This document shows positions 1 to 12,000 of a stretch of DNA of 64,000 nucleotides, piece by piece; position 1 is the stretch's first letter, and each line of letters starts with the position of its first letter. Location: contig BLZA01000057.1 in the NCBI GenBank assembly GCA_013423385.1, forward strand, positions 187,533 to 251,532. The letters run 5' to 3'. A program made the translations under genes and the position numbers. The notes under the pieces are model-generated. The model did no database searches. It saw nothing but the letters and a program-made list of their open reading frames with translations, and was not told the origin of the DNA. This DNA is from Naganishia liquefaciens. Lineage: Eukaryota > Basidiomycota > Tremellomycetes > Filobasidiales > Filobasidiaceae.

Positions 1-114
1 ATCGGATTGATTTCAGAATGTCAGATCGTAGGTGTCCGTGTGGGGAGCGTCTACTTACCGGCATTGGACTTGCGGCGGCGATGAGAAGTTGTGCGTATCC
101 GTCTGTTGTGACAT
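1..114 (-). CDS. 5' end of an unidentified protein-coding gene (partial)
   Basis: On the minus strand an ATG at 114 opens a short first exon (59..114, 18 codons plus two bases) beginning MSQQTDTHNFSS. It ends at a clean GTAAGT donor. The rest of the window edge reads as an intron and carries a CTGAC branch-like site about 20 bases from the edge; no acceptor is visible before the sequence ends. The product cannot be recognised from 18 residues. The call rests on the donor, the branch site and the similarity of this layout to the other introns of the window. Confidence 0.4.
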
Positions 115-514
115 GATGTGAACGATGGGCAGACTGATCTACTCCTCCGACTGGGTTGTATGACCCCGTAGTCCAACGTGAATTCGACGCTGCTATACCG
201 TCAAATCTGCTTCCGCCGATCGCCGTCTCGCTGTCTCACTTTCATTCTCAGGGTTACATAGGGGCATAGGTGTACCTAGGGGCATAGGTGGTCCTCCGTG
301 TCGAGTAAGCAAGCGGAAAGACGCCAGGCCCACGCTCAAGTCCCAGTCTGGCCAGGCGAACCTTGTGCTCACGGGGATCTTGGAGTAGCGGGACCGTTGT
401 CTCGCTGTTGACAGCGCGGTATGGCATAGGGAGGGAAGGGAAAAGCATGCTCGACAAGCTATGGGATACAAGGCGGGGTATAGGACAAACCAGTTCCGGC
501 CAAGCGCTTTTGTT
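115..514. other. intergenic stretch, no gene seen
   Basis: About 400 bases between the off-edge gene and the 3' end of the membrane-protein gene. It contains the likely promoter of the former and the 3' UTR of the latter. The short imperfect repeat ggggcataggtg occurs twice near 260-290. No coding exon could be supported. Confidence 0.4.
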
Positions 515-1447
515 TCACTTGCCATTCTCAGCGTCTTTGAAGCTGTTGGCTTCCAACTGAGCCCATCGGTAGATCTTATAGGTCCGCAAAGCACGAACCG
601 CCAACCACGCAATGTTGAAGAGAACGCCAACAACGGCGACCCACATTGCCTGACCGATGGTAAGTTCCTTGCGCGCGATTCCATAGATGATTTTTACCCA
701 GAGCAACGAGACGACACCGAGGAAGAGCGGAGGCAAGGGGCGGAAAAACCAGAGCATGCGTTTGGCGGTAGTCTTATTGGCGGGTTCATGCTCCTCGTGG
801 CAATGCTTTCTCATGGCTCGACAGAACAACAATGCGGCAATGAGGGCGCCAAGCACTGCGACGGAGAAGACTAGATCGGATAATGGAGGTCAGGTACTCG
901 TCTCGTTCCCACGGCTTGGTGGGACCCACACGCTGCGCTGATCACCATGTATCGCGGGACGTCGGTCGCCTCCTTGGTCGTGAGTGCGCGGATGCCCGGA
1001 ACGTTGCGTCGCTGCACAGCGTCTTCAACCCTACAAGCAACCGCCAAGATATGTCAGCCCCGGCACGGCATCAACTTCTCCAGCCGCAACCCACTGATTT
1101 GCAAGCTTGGTGCTTTCGCTCGTCCACAAGTCGAGCAAGCTGGATTGCGGATAAACAGACGGGCTATCCGAGTCTTTCCAGAGGTAGAATGAGGTAGAGG
1201 CAGCAAAGGGGATCATCAAGAAGAAGCACGCGAGCCATCCGGAGACGGTGTCGGACAATTCGAGCTTGCGGCTTTGAAAGCCGGTATCGGTTGGACGGAT
1301 AGGGTCAACCAACCATTTGCTGATAAATTCAATGTCGGGATTCCAGTCGTATGGCTCCTTGGGCTCAATGTCGGGATTCCAGTCGTATGGCTCCTTGGGC
1401 TCGACCGGCGACTCCGAGTCGCTATCACGCTTCTTGAAGATACCCAT
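515..1447 (-). CDS. four-helix membrane protein of unknown function
   Basis: Spliced model: exons 1095..1447, 930..1030 and 515..870, giving 269 residues in frame. Both introns start GTGGGT and contain CTGAC. The start is MGIFKKRD. An acidic N-terminal region contains a perfect tandem repeat of 12 residues (EPKEPYDWNPDI). Hydrophobic segments follow: one near residues 78-100 (ending STSFYLWK), one created exactly across the second splice (VISAAFFSVAVLGALIAALL), and two in the last exon (FRPLPPLFLGVVSLLWVKII and MWVAVVGVLFNIAWLAVRAL). The C-terminus is polar. That the second splice restores a continuous transmembrane helix is the best evidence for it. No family was recognised, so the function is unknown. 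Confidence 0.65.
1330..1401. repeat. 36-bp perfect tandem duplication inside a coding exon
   Basis: Two identical 36-base units, 1330..1365 and 1366..1401, lie head to tail in exon 1 of the membrane-protein gene. They encode two copies of EPKEPYDWNPDI. The length keeps the frame. Perfect identity suggests a recent duplication. Confidence 0.9.
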
Positions 1448-1908
1448 CGGATAATTGTTGCACGGTGTTCCAACGAATGTTTAGGGGCTATGGATATCGG
1501 ACGAGGTGATGTCGGCGACTGCGGGGGAGGAAGATGGCTAGAACTCGAAACGCAATCTTCGAGGCGCACGCTCCCGGCGGATATATACGCCGTGAACACG
1601 GTCTTCTCCATCTTCTCCTTTTGCGTGCGGACGTCTTGACATGGAAAAGGATGACGATAGGGGTCGTAAACACCGAAAGGACGCGCCAGGGCCGCGATTC
1701 TCAAAGGAAGAGTGAAACCGTAAATGACAACAGATGCATTATTATTCTCGTCCATTTGCAAGGACGCCCATGTGTGGGAACAAAAAGGAACGTAATTTAC
1801 AACGAAAGGGGGTCCGCCTGGCAGTGCGACAGAAACGTACAATCGGAATGCTCGTCCCGGCATGATACAATCCAACCCGACAAAGTCTTCTATTCCACCA
1901 TCCGAATC
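1448..1908. other. intergenic region, likely promoter
   Basis: 461 bases between the start of the membrane-protein gene and the end of the cysteine-rich protein gene, both on the minus strand. It should hold the promoter and 5' UTR of the former. A long open frame on the minus strand overlaps it but runs out of frame into the known exon and shows no recognisable protein, so it was not called. Confidence 0.4.
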
Positions 1909-4900
1909 CTACTCGTCCATATCCGACCCGTCACCTGATGCCATCACCAACACCCGGCGCTTCGCTGTCGTGAAATTCGTCGTGCGTTTCGGCTCGGGCG
2001 GGGGAGCCCGTCCGCCCGCTTTTGTTGAATCCGCATCAGCCCAGACAATGGTCTTGCCGTCGACTGGAGGGGTAGCGACGCCAAAGGAACACGCGACGTT
2101 GCATTCCTGGCACTTGACGCATCCGCCGCCACGCCCTTCGCCGGCCGGAAGCGCAATGCAGAGGCTCTTGCGAAGGATGCAGCCTGAGCAGCGATTGCTT
2201 TGCAGGAACGTCGGGTCCATGGGATTACGGTCCCGATGACCGTCCTCGCCATCCATTTCGTCGTCCTCGCGTCCATCGGATCCGTCCAATTCGCTGCGCG
2301 TGTCCCAGTCTTCCGGCAGCAGTCTCATACGGTCCAGTGTTCGCGGCGAGGGCAAGGTGGCGAATGCCCCGTAGATGGGCGGATCGAGCGTAAAGCTACA
2401 GACAACGCCGCAGATCCGGCACGTAAGACATCCGGCCGCGTCGAGTACCGCGTTTTGGCGGTACTGCGCGTGTTCCGTGTTGGCTAGTGCCTCGTCGACG
2501 GGCAGCGGCGCGCATTCACATTCCCGGAGCGTGCAGCCGGTGCACTTTCTAAACACCTTGTTGACGCCGGGAGGATCAAGGGCCATCAAGTTGGTATTAT
2601 CGTAGCGTAGCGGGACCGACGAGGGAGCGACGATGATGTTGGGTTCTGGGAAATCGACAAGGCGGTCGATCCACTTTTGGGTGAGGCGGTACGTTGCCGG
2701 ATCAACTCCGGACCTGTCGAATGGCGCAAGAGAACTCTTGCGGTGCTTGTTGACGGACAACTTGGCACGCGCCGATCGCCCGACGCGGGTGCGCCCGGAC
2801 GAAGACGCGGCCGCCGAGGCGGTGAGCACCGTCAGCTCGCCGCCGGGGAGCGTGTCGGCGGTGGCGGGAGGCGCAGCGGTCATGGACTCGACGACGGTGA
2901 GTTGCAACGCAGGCTCGCGCCGCGTCTCGGGATGCAAGTTGGCGAGGGCGTGTTCGGGCCCGGATCTGGTCTGTGTCGGCGCGGCGGTCACCTCTTTCGG
3001 CGGGGACTGGGCGCGGGGTTCGACTCGCGTTGTATGGACTGGCTCGGCGATCTCTCGAACGTCCTGTACATCTCCGGCGACCGTCTGAGCGGTCTCTGCC
3101 GAGATGTTTTGGTTTAGCTGCGGAGCTTGAGCTGGCTCAATAGCCTGAGCGACCTCTGCGGGAGCGGTCTCCTGCACCTCCTCAACCGCCTCCTCGAGTT
3201 GCATGTCCTCGACCGTGATGATCCCGCTCGCGCCTTGGTCCGGAACTTTCCGAGAGGGCTCTGCAGTTTGTTCCAGTGTATCCCGAGCTTCATCGTTGAT
3301 ATTCTTGAAGATCTCGGCTTCCATGATAGGCTCGCGTTCCGCGACAGGCTCGCCTTGCGCAGCATCAACGCTCGCAAACCCCTGGTCCACCTCGTGCTCC
3401 ATCTGCTCATCCTCTTCAAAGTCCAGTTCTCCCCCATACTCGTTCATCGCCATCTCCTCGTCCACGTTGAAGGCGTAAGGATCCGCCGCGTTTGCATCAC
3501 CTTGCACGACAAAATCCCCCTCGTCGGGACTCTGCATCAAGAAATCATACGGATCCTCGATGGGGGAATCCGCAGTTTGATCCCCGACCGGCGTTGCGGC
3601 ATCGAAAACAACACGCGCATCGCGGGCCGGCTCGGAAATGTCTTGCGATGAATCTGCGGGTGGTGCTTTTGCGACGAGACGTTCCGTCCCCGCACGTTCT
3701 GCAATGTCCACTTGATGATGCTCGTGGTCCTCGTTCATTCCCTCGGGCTCATTCGGCGATGCATCACCCGCTATCGCATGTGTCGTGAAAGTCGTCTCCT
3801 CCTCCATGAGTAACGGCTCCTCTACCGGCAACGGCTCCTCCAAAGATTCCCCCACCGTCTCATCTCCCCACGCTTCTTGCGCCGGCGGATCCTCGGCAAT
3901 AGCAAAATCTGCCATCACGATATTCTGATCATCGTCATCTTGCTGCATAAATATCAATGCCCTCACAAGCGCCGCGTTTGTGTCCGCCGATGGGTCGGGT
4001 AGCTCCGTTGTTGTCGTTGTTGTCGTTGTTGTTGTTGTTGTTGTTGTTGTTATTGTTGAAGGAAGATGTGCGAGTCCGTGCAAAGGCGAACTGTCGAGCC
4101 GGTCGGGTTTGGTTTCCGGGTGGGTTGAGGGGGGAGATTGGACGAGATATGGTGGGGGGTCGAGTGCTGGTTTGAGTTCTGGCAGCGACTCTGCGACGGG
4201 CGAGTTGAGGTCGAGCGCTGTATTCAAGTCGATCGGCTCAGGGATTGGGTGCACCACATAGACCGGCTCATTCAGATCTATCGGTTGAACCATCGGCGCA
4301 TTCAATGACGCGGCCCTTGGTCCCGCCCGGGGGTGGAAAGGGGTTGTCGACTCGACAGGAGGCTTCGTTTCCGCGCTCGAGGATGGTATGGAGGGCACGA
4401 CGCTCTGTGAATTTGATGGATCCCTGCTTTGCCGTTTACGTTTCGCCGGCTTCTTCTCGACGACGGGCTCGGCCGCACGTCGTTTCTCGATCCGCTTTGA
4501 CCGCTTGGCGTGCGTCTCCTCATCAATGACATGGCCCAATTCCTGCTGCTGCTCAAAGAGCCCCGGCGTCCCACTCGTGGCTGCTGCGCCGTCGGCTGGG
4601 GACGTCGTGGTGAGAGATTCCGTGGGCCACCAGCAACCGCGACCGTGGATCATGCAGTTTGCGCATCGGCCATAGTTGACGTCGGACATGCGGACGCCCT
4701 TGATGAGTCCGCGTTCAGCTGGGTTGTAGTACATGCATATCACGGGCGATGAGATTTTACGCAAGTCGTCAGGGCTGTACGAGCAGACAGGTCAGCAAGC
4801 GAAGGAGGTTGGGGTGATACGGCCGGGGAGAGAACGTCGCGGCGGGGACACTTACGCGAGCACCTCGGTTTCACCGCGGTCACGCTGCAAGAGGTACTCA

Positions 4901-5076
4901 TCCATCGCCTGGATCCTCGCCAACTCATCCTCGATACACCCAAAGCACTGGATCTTTTGCTGTTCGCCCAATTGCGTCACCTTGGCGGCGATATCGAGTA
5001 CGCGCTGATTGACGGGGAACTTTTCCTTGCGTTCGACGGCCTGGATGGTGATGGGTTGAATATCGGTCGAATAGTC

Positions 5077-5107
<31 letters not shown>

Positions 5108-5331
5108 GCAGCAGCAGCGGTGTCTCTCCTCGACCGGCGCGAGGACACTTTGACGGTTTCCGTTGGCGGCGAGACGTAGGATGTTGGTTCCGGCGCGAGA
5201 CGATGAGCGCTCGAGGAGGCTTGGGCCGGGACCGTGGACGGCCCTGGACAGTCGATGCTTTCGGTGTAGACGCTTTCGACGATACGTTTGCGCCGTGCCT
5301 TGGACCGTCCGGCCGGCGGTCGGGAGGCCAT
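1909..5331 (-). CDS. large protein with repeated Cys modules (zinc-binding-like)
   Basis: Two exons, 4856..5331 and 1909..4774, joined by an 81-base intron (GTAAGT donor, CTGAC branch), give 1113 residues. The N-terminus is basic (SKARRKR, a possible nuclear signal), followed by a poly-Ala run of about 13. Near residues 196-206 is a C-x2-C-x6-C motif (CANCMIHGRGC). The centre is long, acidic, Pro/Glu/Thr-rich and has a poly-Thr run, so it is probably disordered. At about residues 903-953 and 1021-1056 two similar modules occur, each made of two C-x2-C-x6-C units, the second followed by SF (CLTCRICGVVCSF and CVKCQECNVACSF). The pattern recalls cysteine-rich proteins of basidiomycetes and half of a Zn2Cys6 cluster. 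A nuclear or DNA-binding role is inference. It is divergent from Mios, with 259 bases between the starts. Confidence 0.75.
4007..4058. repeat. GTT/GTC trinucleotide repeat encoding poly-Thr
   Basis: A near-perfect GTT/GTC run on the plus strand, reading as a threonine run on the coding minus strand inside the cysteine-rich protein gene. It is a length-variable coding microsatellite. Confidence 0.85.
5075..5119. repeat. GGC/AGC trinucleotide repeat encoding poly-Ala
   Basis: A GGC run passing into AGC on the plus strand. On the minus strand it encodes an alanine run of about 13 in the first exon of the cysteine-rich protein gene. Confidence 0.85.
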
Positions 5332-5590
5332 GGTGTGTCACGGCGAGAAGGAGGAGGCAGGGGGGGCACGCAGATGGGTCGAGCGGTGATGCACAAGACG
5401 GACGAGGGCAGGTGCGGGGAAAGAGTTTACGCGCACCTGGGCGCGACAATCATCGGTCATTTGTCGCGCTCTGATATTTCCCGCGCATCCGTCCCCTTAT
5501 CCGCTCGGCTTCACGTTGACCCTCCTCGGCCCCCTTCGGCCCCCCCCCCCACCTGCCACCGTGCCCGCCAGGAATGCCCCATCGCTCGGC
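5332..5590. promoter_or_regulatory. divergent promoter, Cys-rich protein gene and MIOS
   Basis: 259 bases separate the start codons of two head-to-head genes, so both promoters must lie here. The stretch is pyrimidine-rich near the MIOS start, with a C run around 5540-5550. No specific transcription-factor site can be named. Confidence 0.5.
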
Positions 5591-8500
5591 ATGCAGACAA
5601 CCCGCCGCCGTGCTCTTGCCGATCCGAACCGTCGCTGTCGGAAACCCGGCTTCATCGTCGCCGAACACGGACACACGCACGGCCACCTCTCCTACTACGT
5701 CTGGGACCCGCCGCTGAACCGGATTCATCTCGTTGATGGATACGCACACGCCGCGCCGAGTCGGAGCGTCGCATGGTCCTCGCATGGGATCCTCGCCACG
5801 GGTCTAGCGAGCGGGGCGATTCATCTGCTCGATGTGGATCGCTGGACGCAGCCGCGGAGTGCAGAGTTTGCCGGCGCCGGCGAGGACGTGGCGAGTTATT
5901 CGCATGCCGTGTCGGCGTATGCACAGGCCCAGGCGGCCGAGTCCGGGTCGCTGGGCACGTTGTCGATTCGGCATATGCGGGCGTGCAATGCGCTGGCGTT
6001 TTCCAAACTGGATCCCCACTACCTAGTCGCCGGGTACGACAAGACACGCTCCGAGTGTAGTCTCGTCATCTGGGATCTCGAGCTCGCGCTCAGTCATGGC
6101 GCCTATCCATTCACGGCCGGCCGCAGGTTCCCGCTCGGGTCCGAGGGCAGACTGGATATTCAATACACGTCCAACGGCACCGGCGCTCAGCCGATTCAAC
6201 AGCTCTTGCCGAGCGAAACCATCAACGCCGTCGACACCCTTCCCGGCTCCGTATCCCTCATCCTCGCTTCGTCCAACGCCAAAATCATCCGTCTTCTCGA
6301 CCTGCGCACACGCCTTCCCTCGGCCACGCACAGTCCCAACCCGACGACCCCGGCGGCCCCACACCAGCCGACCGTCCCCTCGCGTCTCTCCGCTTCCGTC
6401 CTCGGCAACACTCCTTCCCAGCCGACACCCCACGACCTCAACGTCACCTGGTCCACGTCCACCCGAGCCGTCTACCATCTCTCTGCCGCGCCGATGAACC
6501 AGCACCTCGTCGCATCCGCCGAAGAGGGACTCGGCGGGACCGTGCGCATCTGGGATACCCGGTACGCCCAAGGCGACGTCTTGAATTTCGAGGCGGCACG
6601 CGGCGGGGTCATTCACCTCGGATGGGACGAGTCGGGTGGCGCAGGGGAACGTCTCGGTGTTGGGACGCGAGACGGCGGAGTGCTCGTGTATGATGTCGTT
6701 AGCGGGCAGGTCGTCACCTCTTCGTCGCAGGACCCGCCCATGGAGGGATCCAGCTGGGCCGCACTGACGCACGTTCGAGGCGCATCAAGGCCGCTGCAGA
6801 GTCTCGCGTCGTATACATTCCTCCCCTCGGCGCATACGGCTCAGCACAATGTTCTCACCGTCTGTCGCGACGGCGCCATGTTTGTCGATACGCTCAAGCA
6901 AGCGCCCAAGATTGCGACGGCCAGTCGCGCGGCCGATGCAACGCTCGTCATCGAAGAGTCTGCACGACCGCGACTCATCAGTCCAAACGTCAAGCCGGAT
7001 CAGGATACGCCCGTCGATCCTTTTATGCACGAAGTCTCGGCCAAACTCGCCGCCCCGAGCAGCACACCCGCCACGACGGACCGACGTTCCGTCTCGCGCG
7101 GACGTCAACCCGAATCGGTGTCCCGAACGACTCTGAACATCAAGCAACTCAGCTTGACAGATCCACCGGCGTCGTACGTTGTTAATTCCGGTACGGCATG
7201 GCGTCATCCGTGGGCGACGGCCCCGAGCGCACGCAGTACGAGTCGCGGAGCCCAGAGCGTCGGGGAGGGAAATGGACGACGGACGTCGCATGGACGTCGT
7301 GTGCGACCGCGCGTGGAGGACCTGGATCGTGAAGTGTGGGCCGACTTGCTCGGTGAGGATGTGGGCGTGCTGATGCGGCGCAAGGCCGAAGCTGGGTTTG
7401 GGTTGGATGTGAGTATCCAGGCTTGAAAAACGGCCGGACGTGTCTGACCGACGCCGACGCCAGTTGATGGCGAATGACATAATCGAGAATCAGATGCCGA
7501 CAACGGGCGGACTACTGTTCGAGTGGCTGGATCGTAAGTCACCCAGCTCGCCCGCCAGGCTATCCCCGCTGATACGGCATTCACCGCCAGGTTTTGTCCA
7601 TCTCATGAGCAAGCCCGCAGCCTCGCGCTCCGCCGCCGCCGTCGATGGATTCGATTTTTGCTTGCAAGGCGTCTGTGGAATATGGACGGCGCACAACGGC
7701 CCCATCGAGCCCCGTCCCTCGCCTCGTGCGCCGCATTCAGAATTCGCCACGGAACGCAAGCAGCCAACGTGGTCGCCCAGTGCTACCGCGCGGGCATCGC
7801 TTGATCCGAGCTTGCATCCCGAATACCTGCGCGCGCTGCATAGTATCCTCGCTGATCGACAGGTCGACTTCGTAGAGTCCGGGCTCGTATCCGAGGGCGC
7901 CAAGGCGCCGCATCGGAGGTTGATGCTGGCAGTTTGCGGAGAGCTGACGGGTGAGCGGCTGGATATCGAGATTGAGAGGTCGGTCGCACGATTTGTTGGG
8001 GGATCATTGTTGTTGACTTTTTCGCAGAATCGCCCAAACACAAGTGACAAAGGCAGCCTGCATCGCGCTATTCAACAAAAAGACGCAGACAGCCGTGTCT
8101 ATGCTGCACAACTCTAAAGGTGTGTCCCCCTCATGTCGCTCGGACCCCGACTTACTTCCGCAGACGAGAAACACCGCCTGATGGGCACGCTTCTCATGCA
8201 GCGGCGCATCGAACCGTCGTCTGTGCTTCATATGGAATTGAGCGATCCCTACCTCCGCGCCATGGTCAAGAGCCTTGCAGGCGATACATCCTGGGGCGAG
8301 ATCCTTTATGACACGGACTTGCCCCTGCTCGAGCGAATAGTATTGGCCATTCGGTTCGTCGGTGACGACATGCTTTCGCGCTTTCTCGACGAGCAGGCGC
8401 GACGGTGCCTCGACGACGGGTCCCTTCACGGAATTGTCTTGCTCGGGCTGACGACCGACGGCATACAACTGGTGCAGCGATACCTTGACCGCACCGGCGA

Positions 8501-8999
8501 CATACAAACGGCGGCCATCATTGGCGCCTTGATTCCGACCAAAATTGGCAACGTGACACGCTGGATAGAGACGTATCGCGATATGCTCGACGGCTGGAAG
8601 TGTTTCAAGGCTCGCGTCAGGTACGACATGATGCGCGGCAGTATCGCGCGGTACTATGGCGACCATATCAAGACGCCCAAACAGGTCGTGTTGCGCTGCA
8701 ACTATTGCCAAAAAGATCTTACGGGCAACGTCGGCCGAAGCGAAGTGACGTCGAGGACGTATTGCGCGAATTGCTCGAATCGCTTGCCGAAATGCTCGAT
8801 TTGCTTGCTGCAGATCGATACAGTGCCGGGAGAGGACGACAGCGGGAGCATGCTGGCAAACGCACTGGTGTTTTGCCAGAATTGTCATCACGGTGGGCAT
8901 CAGAAACACATCATTGAATGGTTCGAGGGTGGCGAAGACGCCGAGGGACACGCCGAGTGTCCCGTGGCTGGGTGTACTTGTACTTGTAATAGGTTGTAG
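5591..8999 (+). CDS. MIOS/SEA4: GATOR2 complex subunit Mios/Sea4 (WD40 plus zinc-ribbon/RING)
   Basis: Five exons (5591..7408, 7464..7533, 7591..7978, 8029-1..8119, that is 8028..8119, and 8164..8999) give 1067 residues in frame. The N-terminal part holds WD40-like repeats (for example VRIWDTRYA). The middle is an alpha-solenoid with the conserved ALFNKKTQTAVSMLHNSK stretch and GIVLLGLTTDGIQLVQRYLD. The C-terminus is the family's cysteine-rich domain: CNYCQKDL, then CSICLLQID, CQNCHHGGHQKHI and ECPVAGCTCTC. Family knowledge: Mios/Sea4 is part of GATOR2 (SEACAT), which relieves GATOR1 inhibition of TORC1 at the vacuole when amino acids are present. The first ATG in frame is 5591. The third intron uses a weak GTCGGT donor; the neighbouring GTGAGC would break the frame. 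The stop lies 50 bases from the stop of the next, convergent gene. Confidence 0.93.
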
Positions 9000-9049
9000 A
9001 TCCGATTCGGTTGTACCCTTTATACTCTGTGCCCTAATACAACTAGATT

Positions 9050-12000
9050 CTAAGCCGAATTTATAATCCCTGTAAAGGAGTCAGCGGCCTTGCCTCGCGT
9101 GCCTGAAACAAGACTGCCACTCACCATCGATTAATGTATTCCAGTACGTGTCATCGAGAGGATTGCCAATCTCCGTGACGGCCTGGTCGGCCGAAGGCGC
9201 AGCGACCGTGCTCGACAGTCCAGTGACATCCATTGCAGAATCTCCTGAAGCCAAAAGACCGTCCTCGGCCCGCACGCCCGCCATCCGATGGGCGATATTG
9301 TGGAACGTGTCCTGCTGCGGACGCTGCTCGTGCGGAATGTCTTCTTCGAGCAGCGGATCGGTTGTACCTCCAGTCAAGCCCTCCCCGTTCGGACCCATAC
9401 CTCCCCAGCCGTTTCCATCGGCCGTGATACCTAGCAACGGTTGATTAAGACCCCCAAATAACCCATATGCCTGTCCGAGGACGCGCGCATCGATGTCTGC
9501 GTCGGAAGGATGGCCAATAGCCATTGAACTGTTCGCGGAAAGCCAGTGATCCAGAAGACGTTGAGGATGCTCATCCTCAAAACCAGATCCCACAGAGCCT
9601 GAGCCAGATGCGGGGCTATGTTCCTGAAGATTGGACGAATTTCCATGACTATCGGAACGTTGATGGCCCGAGGCAATGTTAAGAGGCTGATATGGCGCGG
9701 TGGTCGAGATCCTTGGCTGTGCACTCTGAGGCTTGCTGTTGCTGCCGTTGACCATGGCAGTATACAGATTCTTGAACATCGATGTCGATTCGGACGAAGC
9801 GCCGTTGCGAGGAGAGCCGGCGGAATGTAGCTGACCCTCGCCATCGCGCAGTCCGAGAAGCAAAGCAACAGACTCGCTACGATGGCCGCTATTATTGATC
9901 TCATTGCGCTCGAGGACCTGCTGAGCGCGGCGACAAAGGGTGTAGATCTGGAAAAGAGTCAGATGGATCCTTCGATGCGAGACGGGCCACTCACGATCGC
10001 CACCTCCTTCTGCGATGCCTGGTCCCGATTGGCCTGCTTATCAATGGGATTCTGTTCGAGAAACGTTGTCAAGATCAAGCGCATCTCATCGGCATCTTGG
10101 CCGCGCTGTGGAAGGAGTCAGCAGGAGCGGCTGGACAAAGATGACGTGCTTACTGGAAATATGATGGCGGATATTCCCTATTTATAGTGTCAGCATATGT
10201 ATTCGGGAGCAAAAGCCAACCTACAGCAATCATTGCAGCATTCTGTATGCGAGTCAGCGCACATGCTCCGGGGCGAACGAGTCTCGACGTACGAATTCCC
10301 TGAATTGACCGCCAAAGTACGGATTATGCACACCGGGATGCTCCCTGCGGAATTGTTGGCGCTAATGACGAGTCAGCGGTGAATCAACCCCACGCTGCCA
10401 TGCTTACAATGCGGAAGTCCATCTTGGCAGCATCGAAACACGCTCTTCGACTCATGGCAAAGCGGTCTGAGCGCAACCGTCGCAGCAGCCAAGGACGATG
10501 CAGCGTGATGATGATAAACAGTATTTCCGTCGAGAGATAGTACCGGTGTATCGGAATATACGGCTGTGCAGCATCCAGGCTCTTGTCGGCATCCTCCATA
10601 CGGTAGTGTGGTGGCAATTCGCTGATGAAATTCCGAAGCTCCTTGTCCAGAAACTCGACATCTTCAAATCTCGCCGGTTCGTGTAGTTTCTGGAAGTGAT
10701 GGGTAATCTTGCCGACAATCTTCGCAAACCGCTTGCGCAGAATCACAAATGTAGACGAGGTGGGCTCGGAAAGTGGCTTGGAGATGATTGGTTGACCCGG
10801 CTGGATCTCTGCAAATTCGACGTTGCAAGGATCGCCTGCATCGCAATATGCATCTCCGATAGATGGCGGACGCCCGAGAATAAGCGAGTAGCTAGTCAAG
10901 GTCAGCGGGGAAGACATTGATGAGCGATTCACTCACTTGCGATCTGCATGATAGAGGTACGACCACACTCGACGGCGGTATTCCGTAAGATATGGACTGC
11001 GCACACTTAGATACGCTCTAATTGGGTACGTAGAGACTCACTCGAGACCCAATTTCGTGCCATCACGATGAAGACCTATAGCCTGAGCCGTTCTCAGACT
11101 CGCACCCAATTGACTCCAGCATTCGGTTAGACCTGCAGGGCATTAGATCAAAGTATTGCGAAATAAGCTGTACTTACGCCTGTCGTGAATTAAGACCAGG
11201 TAGAGGGCACTCAGGAGCCTCGTCACGACGAGCTCCAAGCTCTCCGGCTGAATAGCAATCGCAATCAACAGACTTCTTCTCGCTGCGAGGAGTCAGATTA
11301 GACGCAGGATTTGTTTGACATTACTTACAGCACCAATACATCCTCAAGCTCGTCATCCTCCTGGTCTGTTCATCTCCCGCCCAAGCTTCCGGAGCAAGTC
11401 TCGAACTGGTAGCCAGCACAATGAAGATCAAGGGCAAACTCCTCACATTGCCCGGCTCCGGTCCCACTCCGTCCTTTTTCTTGTACATGTCTTCAAACGA
11501 CAAGCGGAAAGAGCGCTCGTCGATGGGATACCGAACATAATTGATATGTCGAAAAAACCAGTCGACCAAGGCGGATGCAAAAGGATACGGCGGCAACTCT
11601 TGCACAAGATCGCGAAGCTTCATGGGCGAAACCCCGCAATCCTGGATGAGCCTCTGCAGATTGTCGGCAGGCGTTCCGCAATCGGTCAAGTTGAGCTGAA
11701 TAGTCGAGCTTCCACGTAGACCCTCGATGGAGGGCACGGTTCCATCCGTCGCAAACCACTTGCCAGCGTCTACGCCCGTTCCGTCTCCCGCAGAGGCCGA
11801 TCTACTGAACCCGAGCGGCCGTCCCTCGTGATCGATCTCCCGGCGAGATTCGCCCTGCGCAGATCCTTCGGCCGGTCGAGCAAGTGATCCGGATCTTGCA
11901 CTTGGAAGCGCGGAGTTTGGAGCTCGCACGAGCGACTCGATCCTTTCGAGTCTTTGCAAGACTTCCGCCTCGAAAGACGAGCCTTCAGTGTAAACGCTTT

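Noticed and set aside
1216-1875. Long minus-strand frame overlapping the start of the membrane-protein gene
   Set aside because: It overlaps a well-supported exon in another frame and its content looks like translated untranslated sequence.
5516-5590. Upstream start for MIOS at a TTG codon
   Set aside because: Nuclear fungal genes start at ATG; the first in-frame ATG is at 5591 and the stretch before it is promoter-like with a C run.
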